DNA from: Bacteroidetes bacterium RIFCSPLOWO2_12_FULL_35_15
GTDB lineage: Bacteria; Bacteroidota; Bacteroidia; 2-12-FULL-35-15
Length of the DNA stretch: 54,494 nucleotides
Reading direction: 5' to 3'
Assembly: GCA_001769385.1 (NCBI GenBank)
Contig: MEPB01000074.1
Location: forward strand, 1 to 54,494
The notes below the pieces were generated by a model. The model searched no databases. It was not told the origin of the DNA and saw only the letters and a program-made list of their open reading frames with translations. A program made the translations under genes and the position numbers. Below, piece by piece: positions 27,376 to 36,557 of the stretch (position 1 is its first letter; each line of letters opens with the position of its first letter).

Positions 27376-28428
27376 CTAGAAGTAAATATGTTTTACATCT
27401 TCCTGAGCTTTGTAAAAATCTTCTACACGTCCAATATCTAACCAATATCCAAGGATAGGATAAGAAATTAATTTCTTATTGTTTGCGATAACGGCTTCCA
27501 TAAAATGTGTTGCATCAAATACATCATTTTCCGGAATAAGATCGATCAGATCTTTCTTGAAAATATAAATTCCTGCATTCGAATAGTAAGTATAACGAGG
27601 TTTTTCGCTGAAAGAAGTTACTTCATTTTTTGAATTAATATCCATTACCGCATACGGAACATCAATATGATAAGGAATGGTAGCCACTTGCATATCTGCA
27701 CCCGATTCAATAAACTTTTTGTAGAAATCCTGAAAATCAATATTGGTAAGCAGATCAGAGTTCATCAGTAGAACTGAATCATAAATAAATTTGTTAATTA
27801 ACTTTACTGATCCAATGGTACCTAAAGGTTTTTCTTCTTTTACAATATTAACAGAAATGCCATCTGATTTATTTTCCTCAACTCCTGCAATTATCTGGTC
27901 GGCTAAATGTCCCACTGAAATATGAAAATTATTTACACCATAATTAGCAAGCCGTTCAATATTACGAATGATAATGGGCTTATCACCAATCTTCAACATG
28001 GATTTAGGAATGTTATCAGTCAATGGTTTTAGTCGTTTCCCTTTTCCTCCTGCCATTAAAACTGCATCAACAGGAATTATGGAACGAACTTTATCCAGAT
28101 CAATGATCCGCACAATTTTTTTATTCGTATCAATCACAGGAATAAAACGAATCCCTTCATTTTTGTAATTATTTACTTTTTCGAAATTGTTTTCAGATTC
28201 TACAAAACATTTACTGTTTTTGTTCATGAAATTGGTAACCGGCTCATCTATACTGTGACTGTTTAATAAACCTCTTCTGATATCACCATCAGTTAAAGAT
28301 CCCACCAATTGTTTATTTTCATTAATAATAAAAACAGCCATATTCGGAATTGCAATTTTATTAATCAATTGCAATGCTTCGCGAGCGGTACCTTTTTCGG
28401 AAAAAAAATATTTATTAAAATCAATCAT
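27376..28428 (-). CDS. CBS-domain sugar nucleotidyltransferase (PtmE-like)
   Basis: 350 aa. Residues 1-~115 are a CBS pair (NMAVFIINENKQLVGSLTDGD, then IRFIPVIDTNKKIVRIID); residues ~120-350 are a nucleotidyltransferase with VLMAGGKGKRLKPLTDNIPKSML, the phosphate-binding signature, VLLMNSDLLTNIDF and SNAGIYIFKKDLI. The architecture matches the PtmE enzyme of Campylobacter legionaminic-acid synthesis, which makes a GDP-linked hexosamine, and mannose-1-phosphate guanylyltransferases with CBS domains. The nearby leg-type genes support the first. It has its own divergent intergenic region before the kelch gene. Confidence 0.85.
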   Translation of the reverse strand: MIDFNKYFFSEKGTAREALQLINKIAIPNMAVFIINENKQLVGSLTDGDIRRGLLNSHSIDEPVTNFMNKNSKCFVESENNFEKVNNYKNEGIRFIPVIDTNKKIVRIIDLDKVRSIIPVDAVLMAGGKGKRLKPLTDNIPKSMLKIGDKPIIIRNIERLANYGVNNFHISVGHLADQIIAGVEENKSDGISVNIVKEEKPLGTIGSVKLINKFIYDSVLLMNSDLLTNIDFQDFYKKFIESGADMQVATIPYHIDVPYAVMDINSKNEVTSFSEKPRYTYYSNAGIYIFKKDLIDLIPENDVFDATHFMEAVIANNKKLISYPILGYWLDIGRVEDFYKAQEDVKHIYF

Positions 28429-28634
28429 ACATTAAATGATTCTTATGTATTACATTTAATTTTGAACTAATAATGGAAATCAAAGGTAAATTTAATTGTA
28501 ATAAAAATACATTTTCAATGGTGTTTTTATGAAACTAATTTATATTCTCTACTATTAATTTATAAATATTTTGAAAATTAGCCTTTAATAAAAAGATATT
28601 ATACTTTTACTCGGAAACATTGAAAACATAAAAT

Positions 28635-29825
28635 ATGAAAACCAAATTACTTATTTTATCAATCATCATTTGTAGTATTATAAATGCACAGAATGTCTGG
28701 ACTCCTAAAGCAAATTTTGCCGGAAGTGGAAGGCAATTGGCTGTCAGTTTTTCTATTGGAACAAAGGGGTATTTCGGAACGGGATATAACGGTTCTAGTA
28801 ATTATGATGATTTTTGGGAATATGATTCAAATTCAAATGCGTGGACTCAGAAAGCAAGTTATCCTGGTACACCGGTCAGAGGAGCGGCAGGTTTTTCAAT
28901 CGGAACAAAAGGATACATTGGAACAGGGTTTAATGGAACTTACACAAAAGAATTTTGGGAGTATGATCAATCAACAAATAATTGGACAGCAAAAGCGAAT
29001 TTTGGTGGTCCTGCAAGATATTTCGCAACAGCTTTTTCGATTGGGACAAAAGGGTATCTTGGGTTAGGCTATGATAACGTTACTTTTAAAAATGATTTTT
29101 GGGAGTGGGATCAGGCCACCAATATATGGACACAAAAATCAAATTTTGCGGGATCTGTTCGTAGTGGAGCAAAAGGGTTTTCTATAGGTGGAAAGGGTTA
29201 CATAGGTTTGGGTAGCAATGTTTCACTTAATCAAGCTTATTCTGATTTCTTTGAATATGATCCATCCAGTAATTTGTGGACTACAAAAGCCAATTACGGA
29301 GGAAATGCGCGAACGCATGCATCCTCTTTCGTTATTGGAAACCACGGGTATATTGGTGCAGGCAGCAATATTTCGGGTGCTGCTTATAATGATTTTTGGA
29401 TGTATAATCCGACAACTAATGCTTGGACTCCTGCGGCTAATTTCGGTGGGGGAGTTAGATCTGGTGCTCCTTGTTTTTCAATAGGGAGTTATGGTTATGT
29501 AGGTACAGGAATTAATGGAGGGACATATACAACTGATTTTTGGCAATATACACCTCAGGATGTTGGAATAGCTGAACATAGTTTGGTGAACCATGTTTTA
29601 ATCTACCCAAATCCAATTGTTAACCAATCGGTTTTCTCTTTGAATAATGAACTAAAAAATGCTACATTAAAAATTTATAACTTGCAGGGAAAAGAAGTAA
29701 AGACCCAAGTTTTTGAAGGAAAAGAAGTAGTTGTTGAAAGAGAATCTCTTGCAAACGGAATTTATTTGTATCAAATAATTGAAGGCAATAAAAAAATAGC
29801 GGCAGGTAAAATCATCTTCGAATAA
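28635..29825 (+). CDS. Kelch-repeat protein with T9SS type A sorting domain
   Basis: 396 aa. A signal peptide (about 1-18, ending NAQ) precedes six kelch-like repeats, each with a FSIGTKGYxGxG core and a DFWEYD...NxWT strand (GYFGTG, GYIGTG, GYLGLG, GYIGLG, GYIGAG, GYVGTG), enough for one six-bladed propeller. The last ~75 residues are a T9SS sorting domain (LIYPNPIVNQ, LKIYNLQGKEV, GIYLYQIIEG). It should be exported and attached to the cell surface or released. It probably binds carbohydrate or protein partners; no catalytic residues are seen. Confidence 0.85.
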   Translation: MKTKLLILSIIICSIINAQNVWTPKANFAGSGRQLAVSFSIGTKGYFGTGYNGSSNYDDFWEYDSNSNAWTQKASYPGTPVRGAAGFSIGTKGYIGTGFNGTYTKEFWEYDQSTNNWTAKANFGGPARYFATAFSIGTKGYLGLGYDNVTFKNDFWEWDQATNIWTQKSNFAGSVRSGAKGFSIGGKGYIGLGSNVSLNQAYSDFFEYDPSSNLWTTKANYGGNARTHASSFVIGNHGYIGAGSNISGAAYNDFWMYNPTTNAWTPAANFGGGVRSGAPCFSIGSYGYVGTGINGGTYTTDFWQYTPQDVGIAEHSLVNHVLIYPNPIVNQSVFSLNNELKNATLKIYNLQGKEVKTQVFEGKEVVVERESLANGIYLYQIIEGNKKIAAGKIIFE

Positions 29826-29959
29826 TTATTGGTCTTTTACTCTGTGAAGCTATTTGATTTCCGATACTCCTTTTTTCTTATGTTCTTGGAAAAGATGTTC
29901 GTTGTTCAGATTCAAATGAATTAATGAGTGCATTTTTTTTGTTGAAACAATCGAATTAC

Positions 29960-32626
29960 TTACTTAACAATAAAGATGTTTCCTTTTTTGAAAACTTCTT
30001 CTCCTGAAATAAGAGTCGCTTTCAAGAAATAAACAAATACTGCAGCATCCAGCTTCTGGCCTTTATAAGTTCCATCCCAACATAAACTTTGGTCACTGGT
30101 TTCAAATACTTTTTCTCCCCAACGATCAAATATTACGAATGAAATAGCCTGAATACACTTGCCATACACACATTCAAAATTGTTTTCGGTGTCGTCATTA
30201 GGTGAAAAAGCTGTAGGAACAAATAATTCTCCACAGTTAATTTCTACAGTTACCCAATCAATAGAAGAGCATCCATTTGTATCTGTTACAGTTAAAGAAT
30301 ATATAGTTGTCTGTAGTGGGTTAGCTATTGTGTTTTGGCAAGTGGAACAATCTAATCCGGTTGATGGACTCCAAAGATAGTTGCCCCCACCATTGCCATT
30401 TAAAACAGCTGTGTTTCCAGCAGTAATTGTTTGATCTATTCCTGCATCTGCTGTTGGTGCTGGATTTACATTAATCATAATGGAAACCGGATTCCCCTGA
30501 CAAGATCCATTACTTGGTGTTACAATATAATTTGTAGTTGTTGAAGGAGTGATTGAAATCGTATCTGTTATCGCGTTGCTTCCTCCACTCCACTGATAGA
30601 AGTTTGCACCACTTGCTGTAAGTATAGTGTTTTGTCCTGAGCAAATAATTTGGTTACCGCTTATTGCAGCAACCGGAACAGAATTTACTTGAATGGTTAT
30701 GGAATCATTATTAATACATGAACCATTAGAAGCTTGTAAATAATAGGTTGTAGTTACAGCAGGGCTTAGGGTTATTGTTGAAGATGTTGCTGAACTTCCA
30801 CCACTCCATTGATATGTTGTTCCACCGGAAGCATTTAGAGTAACTGATTGTCCGTTGCAGATAGAAGTGGAAGTAGGAGAAATGGAAGCACTTGGCATTG
30901 GAGTAACATTTACTATAACAGTTATAGGATTTCCTTGACAAGTACCATTACTTGGTGTAAGGATATAATTTGTGGTTGTTGTCGGAGCAACAGAAATACT
31001 CGCAGTTGTTGCAGTACTTCCTCCGCTCCATTGATAGGAACTTGCACCATTAGCAGTTAGGGTTGAACTTTGTCCGGAACATATATTTTGGTTACCGCTT
31101 ATTGATGCCACCGGAACTGAATTTACCTGAATAGTTATGGAATCATTATCAATACATGAACCATTAGAAGCTTGTAAATAATAGGTTGTAGTTACTGTAG
31201 GGCTCAGGGTTATGGTTGAAGATGTTGCTGAACTTCCACCACTCCATTGATACGTTGTTCCACCGGAAGCAGTAAGTGTAACTGATTGACCAATGCATAT
31301 TGATGTGGAAGAAGGAGAAATGGAAGCGTTTATTGTATTATTTGGGTTTCGGTCTCCATCGACCTGATCAGGAAACCCCGAGCCCATTTGTTGATTTACA
31401 CCAAAAAAATTAGCTGCTGTTGATAAAACTGAAAGGCTTGTGGAATTAGGATTTGGGATATAATAAATAAAGTTGGAACTTTCTCCTTGGTTAACATATA
31501 TTTTCCCATCATATGCTAACTCTAAAGTTAAGGAATTTATTAAAGTCATACCTGTCATTAAGTTTGCTGATGTAACAGTATAATTACTACTTACAACTGG
31601 GCAATTATATACAACATTCGAATATCCACTTGCTCCCCCCTGTAATATATAAATTCTTGAACTATTGGGTGAAAATTCCATTGTTACAAATGGTCCTCCA
31701 GATTGATTTGTATACGAATATTCATTTGAAACAGCACCTATCGCATTATTATAATCAAATAAAATCAAATTTTTTGCCACACTTGCAGTAGTGAAATTTG
31801 CAATAGCTAATTTATCATTTGTGGGAGATATTTCTATTGCACCAATTACTCCAATAGAATTACCTGATATAGAAACAGTGTAAATGTCAGTCGGTAAAGA
31901 AATTCCCGAATTAGTAATTGAGCATTTTCGAAGTGTAATATTTCCACTAGTTTCCGGTCTTGTAACAAATAACCATCTCTGATTTGTTGAACAATCGAGT
32001 TGGGATACAGCCATGCCTTCTCCGCTTTTAGTTGCAGTTACAATATCAATAGGAGCACTAACAGTTTTACTAACAGCATCAATTGTTACGTACCTGATAT
32101 TATCATAATATAAACTTGTTGCTTGTGTTTTATAAATAAAATAATATTCGGATATTGAGCCAGGTTTTCTTATAAGTTCAGACTCAAGGACAGATGCCCC
32201 CCATCCAGTTGTTGGTATCTTTCCGAAAATTTCATCCGCAGATGTGCTAGAATTATATGCAGAAAAATAAACAGTATCAGGATTGATTGCAGGGAATCCA
32301 GCATTGTATGGGCCTAGTGCAGCAATGAATGCATAAAACAGCACTGTATTGCTTGATGTATCGACCGCTGTTTGAATTACATCTTGAGTTCCCACACTTT
32401 TAATAGATTGTATACTATTACCAATAATACGAGGAGTTGTAAAGAGGGTTCCAGAAAAATTCAATTCGTAAAATTTAAGATTACCTGTACCATAAGAATA
32501 AAATGTTCCACTTGCATTTTGTTGTGAACTACCTACTATCCATTTTGGAAGTTGTGCCTTCATAAGATTTGGCCCAATTAATAAAATATATAAAAAAACT
32601 GTTCTATTTAGAGTTTTATAATACAT
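29960..32626 (-). CDS. Large secreted adhesin-like protein with type B (gliding-motility) T9SS C-terminus
   Basis: 888 aa. A signal peptide (about 1-25, ending NLMKAQ) is followed by a ~400-residue part with propeller-like repeated strands. Residues ~433-725 are four Ig-like units in an A-B-A-B order that share YQWSGGS, each ending near C.G or SNG.C. A PKD-like unit (ADAGIDQTITAGNTAVL) follows, then the gliding-motility C-terminal domain (PTAFSPNDDTENN, FVIFDRWGEKVFE, WDGTYKGQ, GNIFIVK). The start codon overlaps the NeuC-like gene by 19 nt, so translation is coupled to the sugar operon. A role in adhesion is inferred. Confidence 0.88.
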   Translation of the reverse strand: MYYKTLNRTVFLYILLIGPNLMKAQLPKWIVGSSQQNASGTFYSYGTGNLKFYELNFSGTLFTTPRIIGNSIQSIKSVGTQDVIQTAVDTSSNTVLFYAFIAALGPYNAGFPAINPDTVYFSAYNSSTSADEIFGKIPTTGWGASVLESELIRKPGSISEYYFIYKTQATSLYYDNIRYVTIDAVSKTVSAPIDIVTATKSGEGMAVSQLDCSTNQRWLFVTRPETSGNITLRKCSITNSGISLPTDIYTVSISGNSIGVIGAIEISPTNDKLAIANFTTASVAKNLILFDYNNAIGAVSNEYSYTNQSGGPFVTMEFSPNSSRIYILQGGASGYSNVVYNCPVVSSNYTVTSANLMTGMTLINSLTLELAYDGKIYVNQGESSNFIYYIPNPNSTSLSVLSTAANFFGVNQQMGSGFPDQVDGDRNPNNTINASISPSSTSICIGQSVTLTASGGTTYQWSGGSSATSSTITLSPTVTTTYYLQASNGSCIDNDSITIQVNSVPVASISGNQNICSGQSSTLTANGASSYQWSGGSTATTASISVAPTTTTNYILTPSNGTCQGNPITVIVNVTPMPSASISPTSTSICNGQSVTLNASGGTTYQWSGGSSATSSTITLSPAVTTTYYLQASNGSCINNDSITIQVNSVPVAAISGNQIICSGQNTILTASGANFYQWSGGSNAITDTISITPSTTTNYIVTPSNGSCQGNPVSIMINVNPAPTADAGIDQTITAGNTAVLNGNGGGNYLWSPSTGLDCSTCQNTIANPLQTTIYSLTVTDTNGCSSIDWVTVEINCGELFVPTAFSPNDDTENNFECVYGKCIQAISFVIFDRWGEKVFETSDQSLCWDGTYKGQKLDAAVFVYFLKATLISGEEVFKKGNIFIVK
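30465..30890 (-). repeat. 438-bp-spaced internal duplication, copy 1
   Basis: Within the adhesin gene this two-domain stretch is a near-identical copy of 30903-31328. Anchors such as TGGTTACCGC lie at 30651 and 31089, offset 438 bp or exactly 146 codons. Most differences are single substitutions, so the duplication looks recent relative to the rest of the gene. Confidence 0.75.
30903..31328 (-). repeat. 438-bp-spaced internal duplication, copy 2
   Basis: Partner of 30465-30890, in the same orientation and frame. The A domain part (about 31089-31328) is the best conserved; the B domain part differs more. Such blocks favour unequal recombination and copy-number change of the Ig-like units. Confidence 0.75.
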
Positions 32627-33738
32627 TTTTTATTTTTTAGTATCTTGATAATCCTATCAGCTGTTTTTCCATCACCATAAATATTCTTATCCTCAAGAAT
32701 TGGAAGTGTTTCAATAAGTTTTATTGCTTCAATTATTTTATTTTTTTCAATCTCACAATGAATTACATTTTTGCTGGTTTCCCTACCTTGCTGACGGTTC
32801 CCAATGTCAATTACATATTTCCCAAATGAAGCCGCTTCTACAATTCCACTCGAAGAATTTCCTAATACAAAACTACAATAGTTCAAACAAGAAAAATATC
32901 CAATAGTTCCCAAAGACTCAACAGGATGAACATTTTTCTTCCCTTTTGCAAAGTTGAGTAAAGTTTTTCTAATAACGCTTCCCATTGTATCAGCGTTTGG
33001 CATAGTTATAATTATCTGTTTATCTAAAATATGCAAAACTTCGATTAATTCATTTACATACTGTTGATTCTTTTCATAAGCGATTGTTTCAGGATGAAAA
33101 GTAACTAGCACAGGAGAATTTAAATCAATATTGAATTTTTGTTGAAATTGCGCCTTTGTTAAAAGAGCTATTTCATTCAGATTATCCAGACCTAATACAC
33201 CAACCGGATAAATATTCTCAGAAGTGCCAATAATTTGAGAGATGCGTTTAGCAGAACTCTCGAGTGAGGTAAAATGCAATGTTGACATCAAAGATAACGA
33301 ATGCCTGAACACATTATCTATAGCCCCTAAAGTTGTGTCACCTCCATATAGATGGGCAACCGGAATATTAAAAGGAATTGCAGCAGAGACAGCAGAAAAC
33401 ATTTCATATCTATCTCCTAAGCAAAGTACCAAATCTAAATTTTCTTGTTCCATTTCCCAAAGCGATGAGAATCGAGTAATTGTTTTCCCCATTGATTCTG
33501 AAATACCTTTAGCGTTATCATATTCGGGTACTGTTTCCAATTTATACGCGACATCAAAACCGTCAGCATGTATAACATCAACAGTATTGCCATATTTAGG
33601 TGAAACGTGTGTTCCAAAGGCAATAATTTTTAATTTAAAAAAGGAATCTACCTTCATTTTTTTTAACAATGGAAGGTAGTTGCCATAATCAGCTCGCGAA
33701 CTCGTCAACACAGCAATTCTCACAGGATGTCCTCCCAA
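32608..33738 (-). CDS. UDP/GDP-GlcNAc-type 2-epimerase, hydrolysing (NeuC/LegG)
   Basis: 376 aa. IAVLTSSRADYGNYLPLLKK at the start, VLCLGDRYEMFSAVSAA, VAHLYGGDTTLGAIDN, VTFHPET, and LGNSSSGIVEAASFG with DIGNRQQGRE are the characteristic order of hydrolysing 2-epimerases. It releases a ManNAc-type sugar (or its 2,4-diacetamido-6-deoxy form) for NeuB. The ATG at 33738 overlaps neuB; a GTG five codons later (33723) is an alternative start. Its 3' end overlaps the adhesin gene by 19 nt. Confidence 0.92.
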   Translation of the reverse strand: MGGHPVRIAVLTSSRADYGNYLPLLKKMKVDSFFKLKIIAFGTHVSPKYGNTVDVIHADGFDVAYKLETVPEYDNAKGISESMGKTITRFSSLWEMEQENLDLVLCLGDRYEMFSAVSAAIPFNIPVAHLYGGDTTLGAIDNVFRHSLSLMSTLHFTSLESSAKRISQIIGTSENIYPVGVLGLDNLNEIALLTKAQFQQKFNIDLNSPVLVTFHPETIAYEKNQQYVNELIEVLHILDKQIIITMPNADTMGSVIRKTLLNFAKGKKNVHPVESLGTIGYFSCLNYCSFVLGNSSSGIVEAASFGKYVIDIGNRQQGRETSKNVIHCEIEKNKIIEAIKLIETLPILEDKNIYGDGKTADRIIKILKNKKCIIKL

Positions 33739-34736
33739 CTTAATTTATGATCCTCTTGTAGATCTGAATTCAATTTTTTACCAATTACATATTCAATTAA
33801 AACAGAAGTCATTCCATTACCAGGACGTTTCATTATTAGATCTCCCTCACCAATAATATGTCCTTTAGGCAAATCTTTAATTAAATGAATACTTTTTCTA
33901 GCAATTGCAATGTTTTTTGATTCAGATGGTGATGGTCTTTTAATTCCATCTCCTAAAGCTTTTTCAATATTTCGAATTGCCATTATCATTGCTCTGAGTT
34001 CTGTGGGTTCAAGTGATGCTTTGTGATCTGGTCCTTCCATCAATTTATCCAAGGTAAAGTGCTTTTCAATTATCGTTGCTCCTAATGCTACGGCAGCAAT
34101 CGGAATTTCAATTCCTAGGGTATGATCAGAATAACCCGTTTCAAGTTTAAAAGCATTGTGCATTGTTTTCATAGCAAGTAAATTCACGTCTTCCATTGGC
34201 GTTGGATATTCTGTATTACAATGCAACAATGAAATTTTGTTTCTCTGAGTTCCTGCATCAATTAATAAATTAATCGCTGTTTCTATTTCACCTAAAAAAC
34301 ACATTCCTGTTGAAAGGATAATTCGCTTATTTAGTTTTCCTAGTTTTTTTAGATAAGGAAAATTTGTTACCTCTCCAGATGGTATTTTTATGGTTTGTAA
34401 TCCAAGATCGTTCAGTATATCAATGCTTTCTAAATCAAAAGGCGTAGATAAAAATTCAATACCAGTTCTTTCACAGTGCTTAATCATTTCCTTATGTGCA
34501 TCTACATTTAAAAATAATTTTTTCACCATTTCTAGTTGCGATTCATTATTACCGGTATTCACTTTTTGATAGGATGCCTTTTCAGCAGTTTTACTTATAT
34601 TTAATTCTGGAATAAATGTTTGAAATTTTACTGCATCAGCACCTGCTATCTTTGCTTCCTCTATAAGTTTTTTTGCATTTTCTAAACTGCCGTTATGATT
34701 AACTCCAGCTTCAGCTATTATATAAACTTTTTTCAT
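33720..34736 (-). CDS. Nonulosonic acid synthase (NeuB/LegI)
   Basis: 338 aa. It condenses phosphoenolpyruvate with a six-carbon amino sugar. IAEAGVNHNGSLENAKKLI, ADAVKFQTF, FLSTPFD, IKIPSGEVTNFPYL, LSTGM, LLHCNTEYPTP, GYSDHT, and EKHFTLDK...GPDHKASLEP are the full family signature, followed by an antifreeze-like SAF domain (about 270-338). The NeuB and LegI branches cannot be separated with certainty by eye. The legB-legC context favours legionaminic acid or a related diamino sugar. The gene overlaps the 2-epimerase by 19 nt and follows the acetyltransferase after 12 nt. Confidence 0.93.
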   Translation of the reverse strand: MKKVYIIAEAGVNHNGSLENAKKLIEEAKIAGADAVKFQTFIPELNISKTAEKASYQKVNTGNNESQLEMVKKLFLNVDAHKEMIKHCERTGIEFLSTPFDLESIDILNDLGLQTIKIPSGEVTNFPYLKKLGKLNKRIILSTGMCFLGEIETAINLLIDAGTQRNKISLLHCNTEYPTPMEDVNLLAMKTMHNAFKLETGYSDHTLGIEIPIAAVALGATIIEKHFTLDKLMEGPDHKASLEPTELRAMIMAIRNIEKALGDGIKRPSPSESKNIAIARKSIHLIKDLPKGHIIGEGDLIMKRPGNGMTSVLIEYVIGKKLNSDLQEDHKLSWEDIL

Positions 34737-34748
34737 TGCAATATTTTT

Positions 34749-35402
34749 TTATTTATTTTCTTTTATCTCTTTAGCCGGCAAACCAACTGCTACTTTATTG
34801 TTTTCAATATTAGTGTTCAACATAGCTCCAGCTCCAATTAAATTATTGTTTCCTATTTTAATGTATTGTAAAATCGTTGAATTGGTACCTAATAAATTAT
34901 TGTTACCTATAACAACACCTCCTGAAATATTTACTCCGGGATTAATTACATTGCAATCTCCAATAGTAGAATCATGCCCCAATGTTGTATGCAAATTAAA
35001 TATATTTAATGATCCAATTAATATATCAAGAGTAAAAATACAACCCGCAGTAACAATATTTCCTTCACCCATTTTTATCGTTTCAAACAAGCCTATTACA
35101 CTGGGGTGAATGAGATTTGGGAATTCATATCGAGAAAGGTATTTGTCTTTAATTGAATTTAAAATCTTCGGATTCCCGATACCAATTGCTAAACATTTAT
35201 TTTCCGATGTTGAATTCTTAAAAAAAGTTTGCTCTTCAAACACTTCAAATTTATTTACACCAATATTTATTTCCTGAATTGTAGGTTTAATATCAATAAA
35301 GCCGCCTACTTTAAAAGTTGGCTTCTTTTTATTAATTTCATGAATTAAAAAATAAACTTCTTTCGCAAAGCCACCTGTTCCAAATATGTATATTGTCTTC
35401 AT
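34749..35402 (-). CDS. NeuD/LegH-like sugar O/N-acetyltransferase
   Basis: 217 aa. The N-terminal IYIFGTGGFAKEVYFLI is the nucleotide-sugar-binding beta-alpha unit of the NeuD/PglD family, and the C-terminal half is a left-handed beta helix with repeated hexapeptides (IVTAGCIFTLDI, IGDCNVINPGVNISGGVVIGNNN, IGNNNLIGAGAMLN). It would acetylate the 4-amino group made by the aminotransferase, using acetyl-CoA. It lies between neuB and legC with gaps of 12 and 9 nt. Confidence 0.87.
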   Translation of the reverse strand: MKTIYIFGTGGFAKEVYFLIHEINKKKPTFKVGGFIDIKPTIQEINIGVNKFEVFEEQTFFKNSTSENKCLAIGIGNPKILNSIKDKYLSRYEFPNLIHPSVIGLFETIKMGEGNIVTAGCIFTLDILIGSLNIFNLHTTLGHDSTIGDCNVINPGVNISGGVVIGNNNLLGTNSTILQYIKIGNNNLIGAGAMLNTNIENNKVAVGLPAKEIKENK

Positions 35403-35411
35403 ATTTTTAAC

Positions 35412-36557
35412 CTATTTTATCCGTACACTACTTGGAATATTTACCAATCTATCCTCAAGTATTTGTGAATTACTTAAATCCCCATGTATGGCATCTTTAA
35501 ACATTTCTAGCTTGTTCATTAACCTCCAAACTGGGCGTGTCATAATACCGTTATCATTACTATATTGTAAAAATTCATCACGTTGTTTTCTATCAGCTAA
35601 TAAAATTGCATTTAACCAATAATTCGATCTGGAATTGGATGGTTCTTCTACAAATTGTATTTCAGTTCCTTTGAAAAACGCTTTGTAGAGAGTTGCAAGT
35701 TCGCGTTTATTTTCTAAAAAATAATTCAAAATTTCTAATTGAGCAACTATCAATGCAGCATTGATATTCGGCATGCGGTAATTGTATCCAATTTCATCAT
35801 GGATAAATTCCCAGCGATGTGGTACTTTTGCCTGTGTGGTTAAATATTTTGCTTTCTTTGCAAGAGTTATATCATCTGTAACGATTGCTCCCCCACCACC
35901 GCAAGTGATGGTTTTGTTCCCATTAAAACTAAATGTTCCTAATAAACCAAATGTTCCTGTATGTTTCTCTTTATAAAAACTGCCAATGGATTCTGCTGCA
36001 TCTTCAATCAAAGAAATATTATATTCATTGCAAATTATTGCTAATTCATCGATCCGGCAAGAATGTCCAAAAGTATGCATAGGAATACAAGCAGCTATTT
36101 TTTGTCCTGTTGTTTTATGATAGGAGAAGCCATCTGCTTTTTTTATAACGTTTTCATGCAAGTAAATCTTTAATTTTGCAGGACTCAAACCCATGGTATC
36201 AATGTCAACATCTACAAATAAATGAGATGCTCCTATGTATGCAATTGCATTACAGGTGGCGATAAAACTTAAAGATTGTGTAATAACAATTTCATTTTGT
36301 TTAACTCCCGCAACAATCATTGCCATGTGCAAAGCTGCTGTCCCGTTTACACAAGCAACAGCATATTTAGCTCCTGTGTAGGCCGCGATCTGTTTTTCAA
36401 AATCGTCAACATATTTACCAACAGAAGAAACAAAGGTTGAATCAACACAATCGATCAGATATTTTTTTTCATTACCAATAAATCGAGGTTCATGTAATGG
36501 GATGGTATCCTTTGAAGGGAATTGTGCTTTAATAAAATCAACTGTTTGCTTAAACAT
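35412..36557 (-). CDS. LegC-family sugar aminotransferase (PLP)
   Basis: 381 aa, DegT/DnrJ/EryC1 fold. EPRFIGNEKKYLIDCVDSTFVSSVGKYVDDFE is the N-terminal LegC-like segment; IEDAAESIGSFYK supplies the PLP-ring aspartate, and FSFNGNKTITCGGGGAIV the Schiff-base lysine. It puts an amino group on C4 of the 4-keto-6-deoxy sugar nucleotide produced by the dehydratase. It overlaps the LegB gene by 8 nt. The length is as expected for the family (about 380 aa). Confidence 0.92.
   Translation of the reverse strand: MFKQTVDFIKAQFPSKDTIPLHEPRFIGNEKKYLIDCVDSTFVSSVGKYVDDFEKQIAAYTGAKYAVACVNGTAALHMAMIVAGVKQNEIVITQSLSFIATCNAIAYIGASHLFVDVDIDTMGLSPAKLKIYLHENVIKKADGFSYHKTTGQKIAACIPMHTFGHSCRIDELAIICNEYNISLIEDAAESIGSFYKEKHTGTFGLLGTFSFNGNKTITCGGGGAIVTDDITLAKKAKYLTTQAKVPHRWEFIHDEIGYNYRMPNINAALIVAQLEILNYFLENKRELATLYKAFFKGTEIQFVEEPSNSRSNYWLNAILLADRKQRDEFLQYSNDNGIMTRPVWRLMNKLEMFKDAIHGDLSNSQILEDRLVNIPSSVRIK

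Noticed and set aside
28684-29067. Overlapping plus-strand frame inside the kelch gene
   Set aside because: It arises from the repeated DNA of the kelch units in a second frame and lacks any signal or domain.
33242-33679. 145-codon plus-strand open frame opposite the NeuC-like gene
   Set aside because: The minus-strand frame holds the full 2-epimerase signature; the opposite frame has no recognisable feature.
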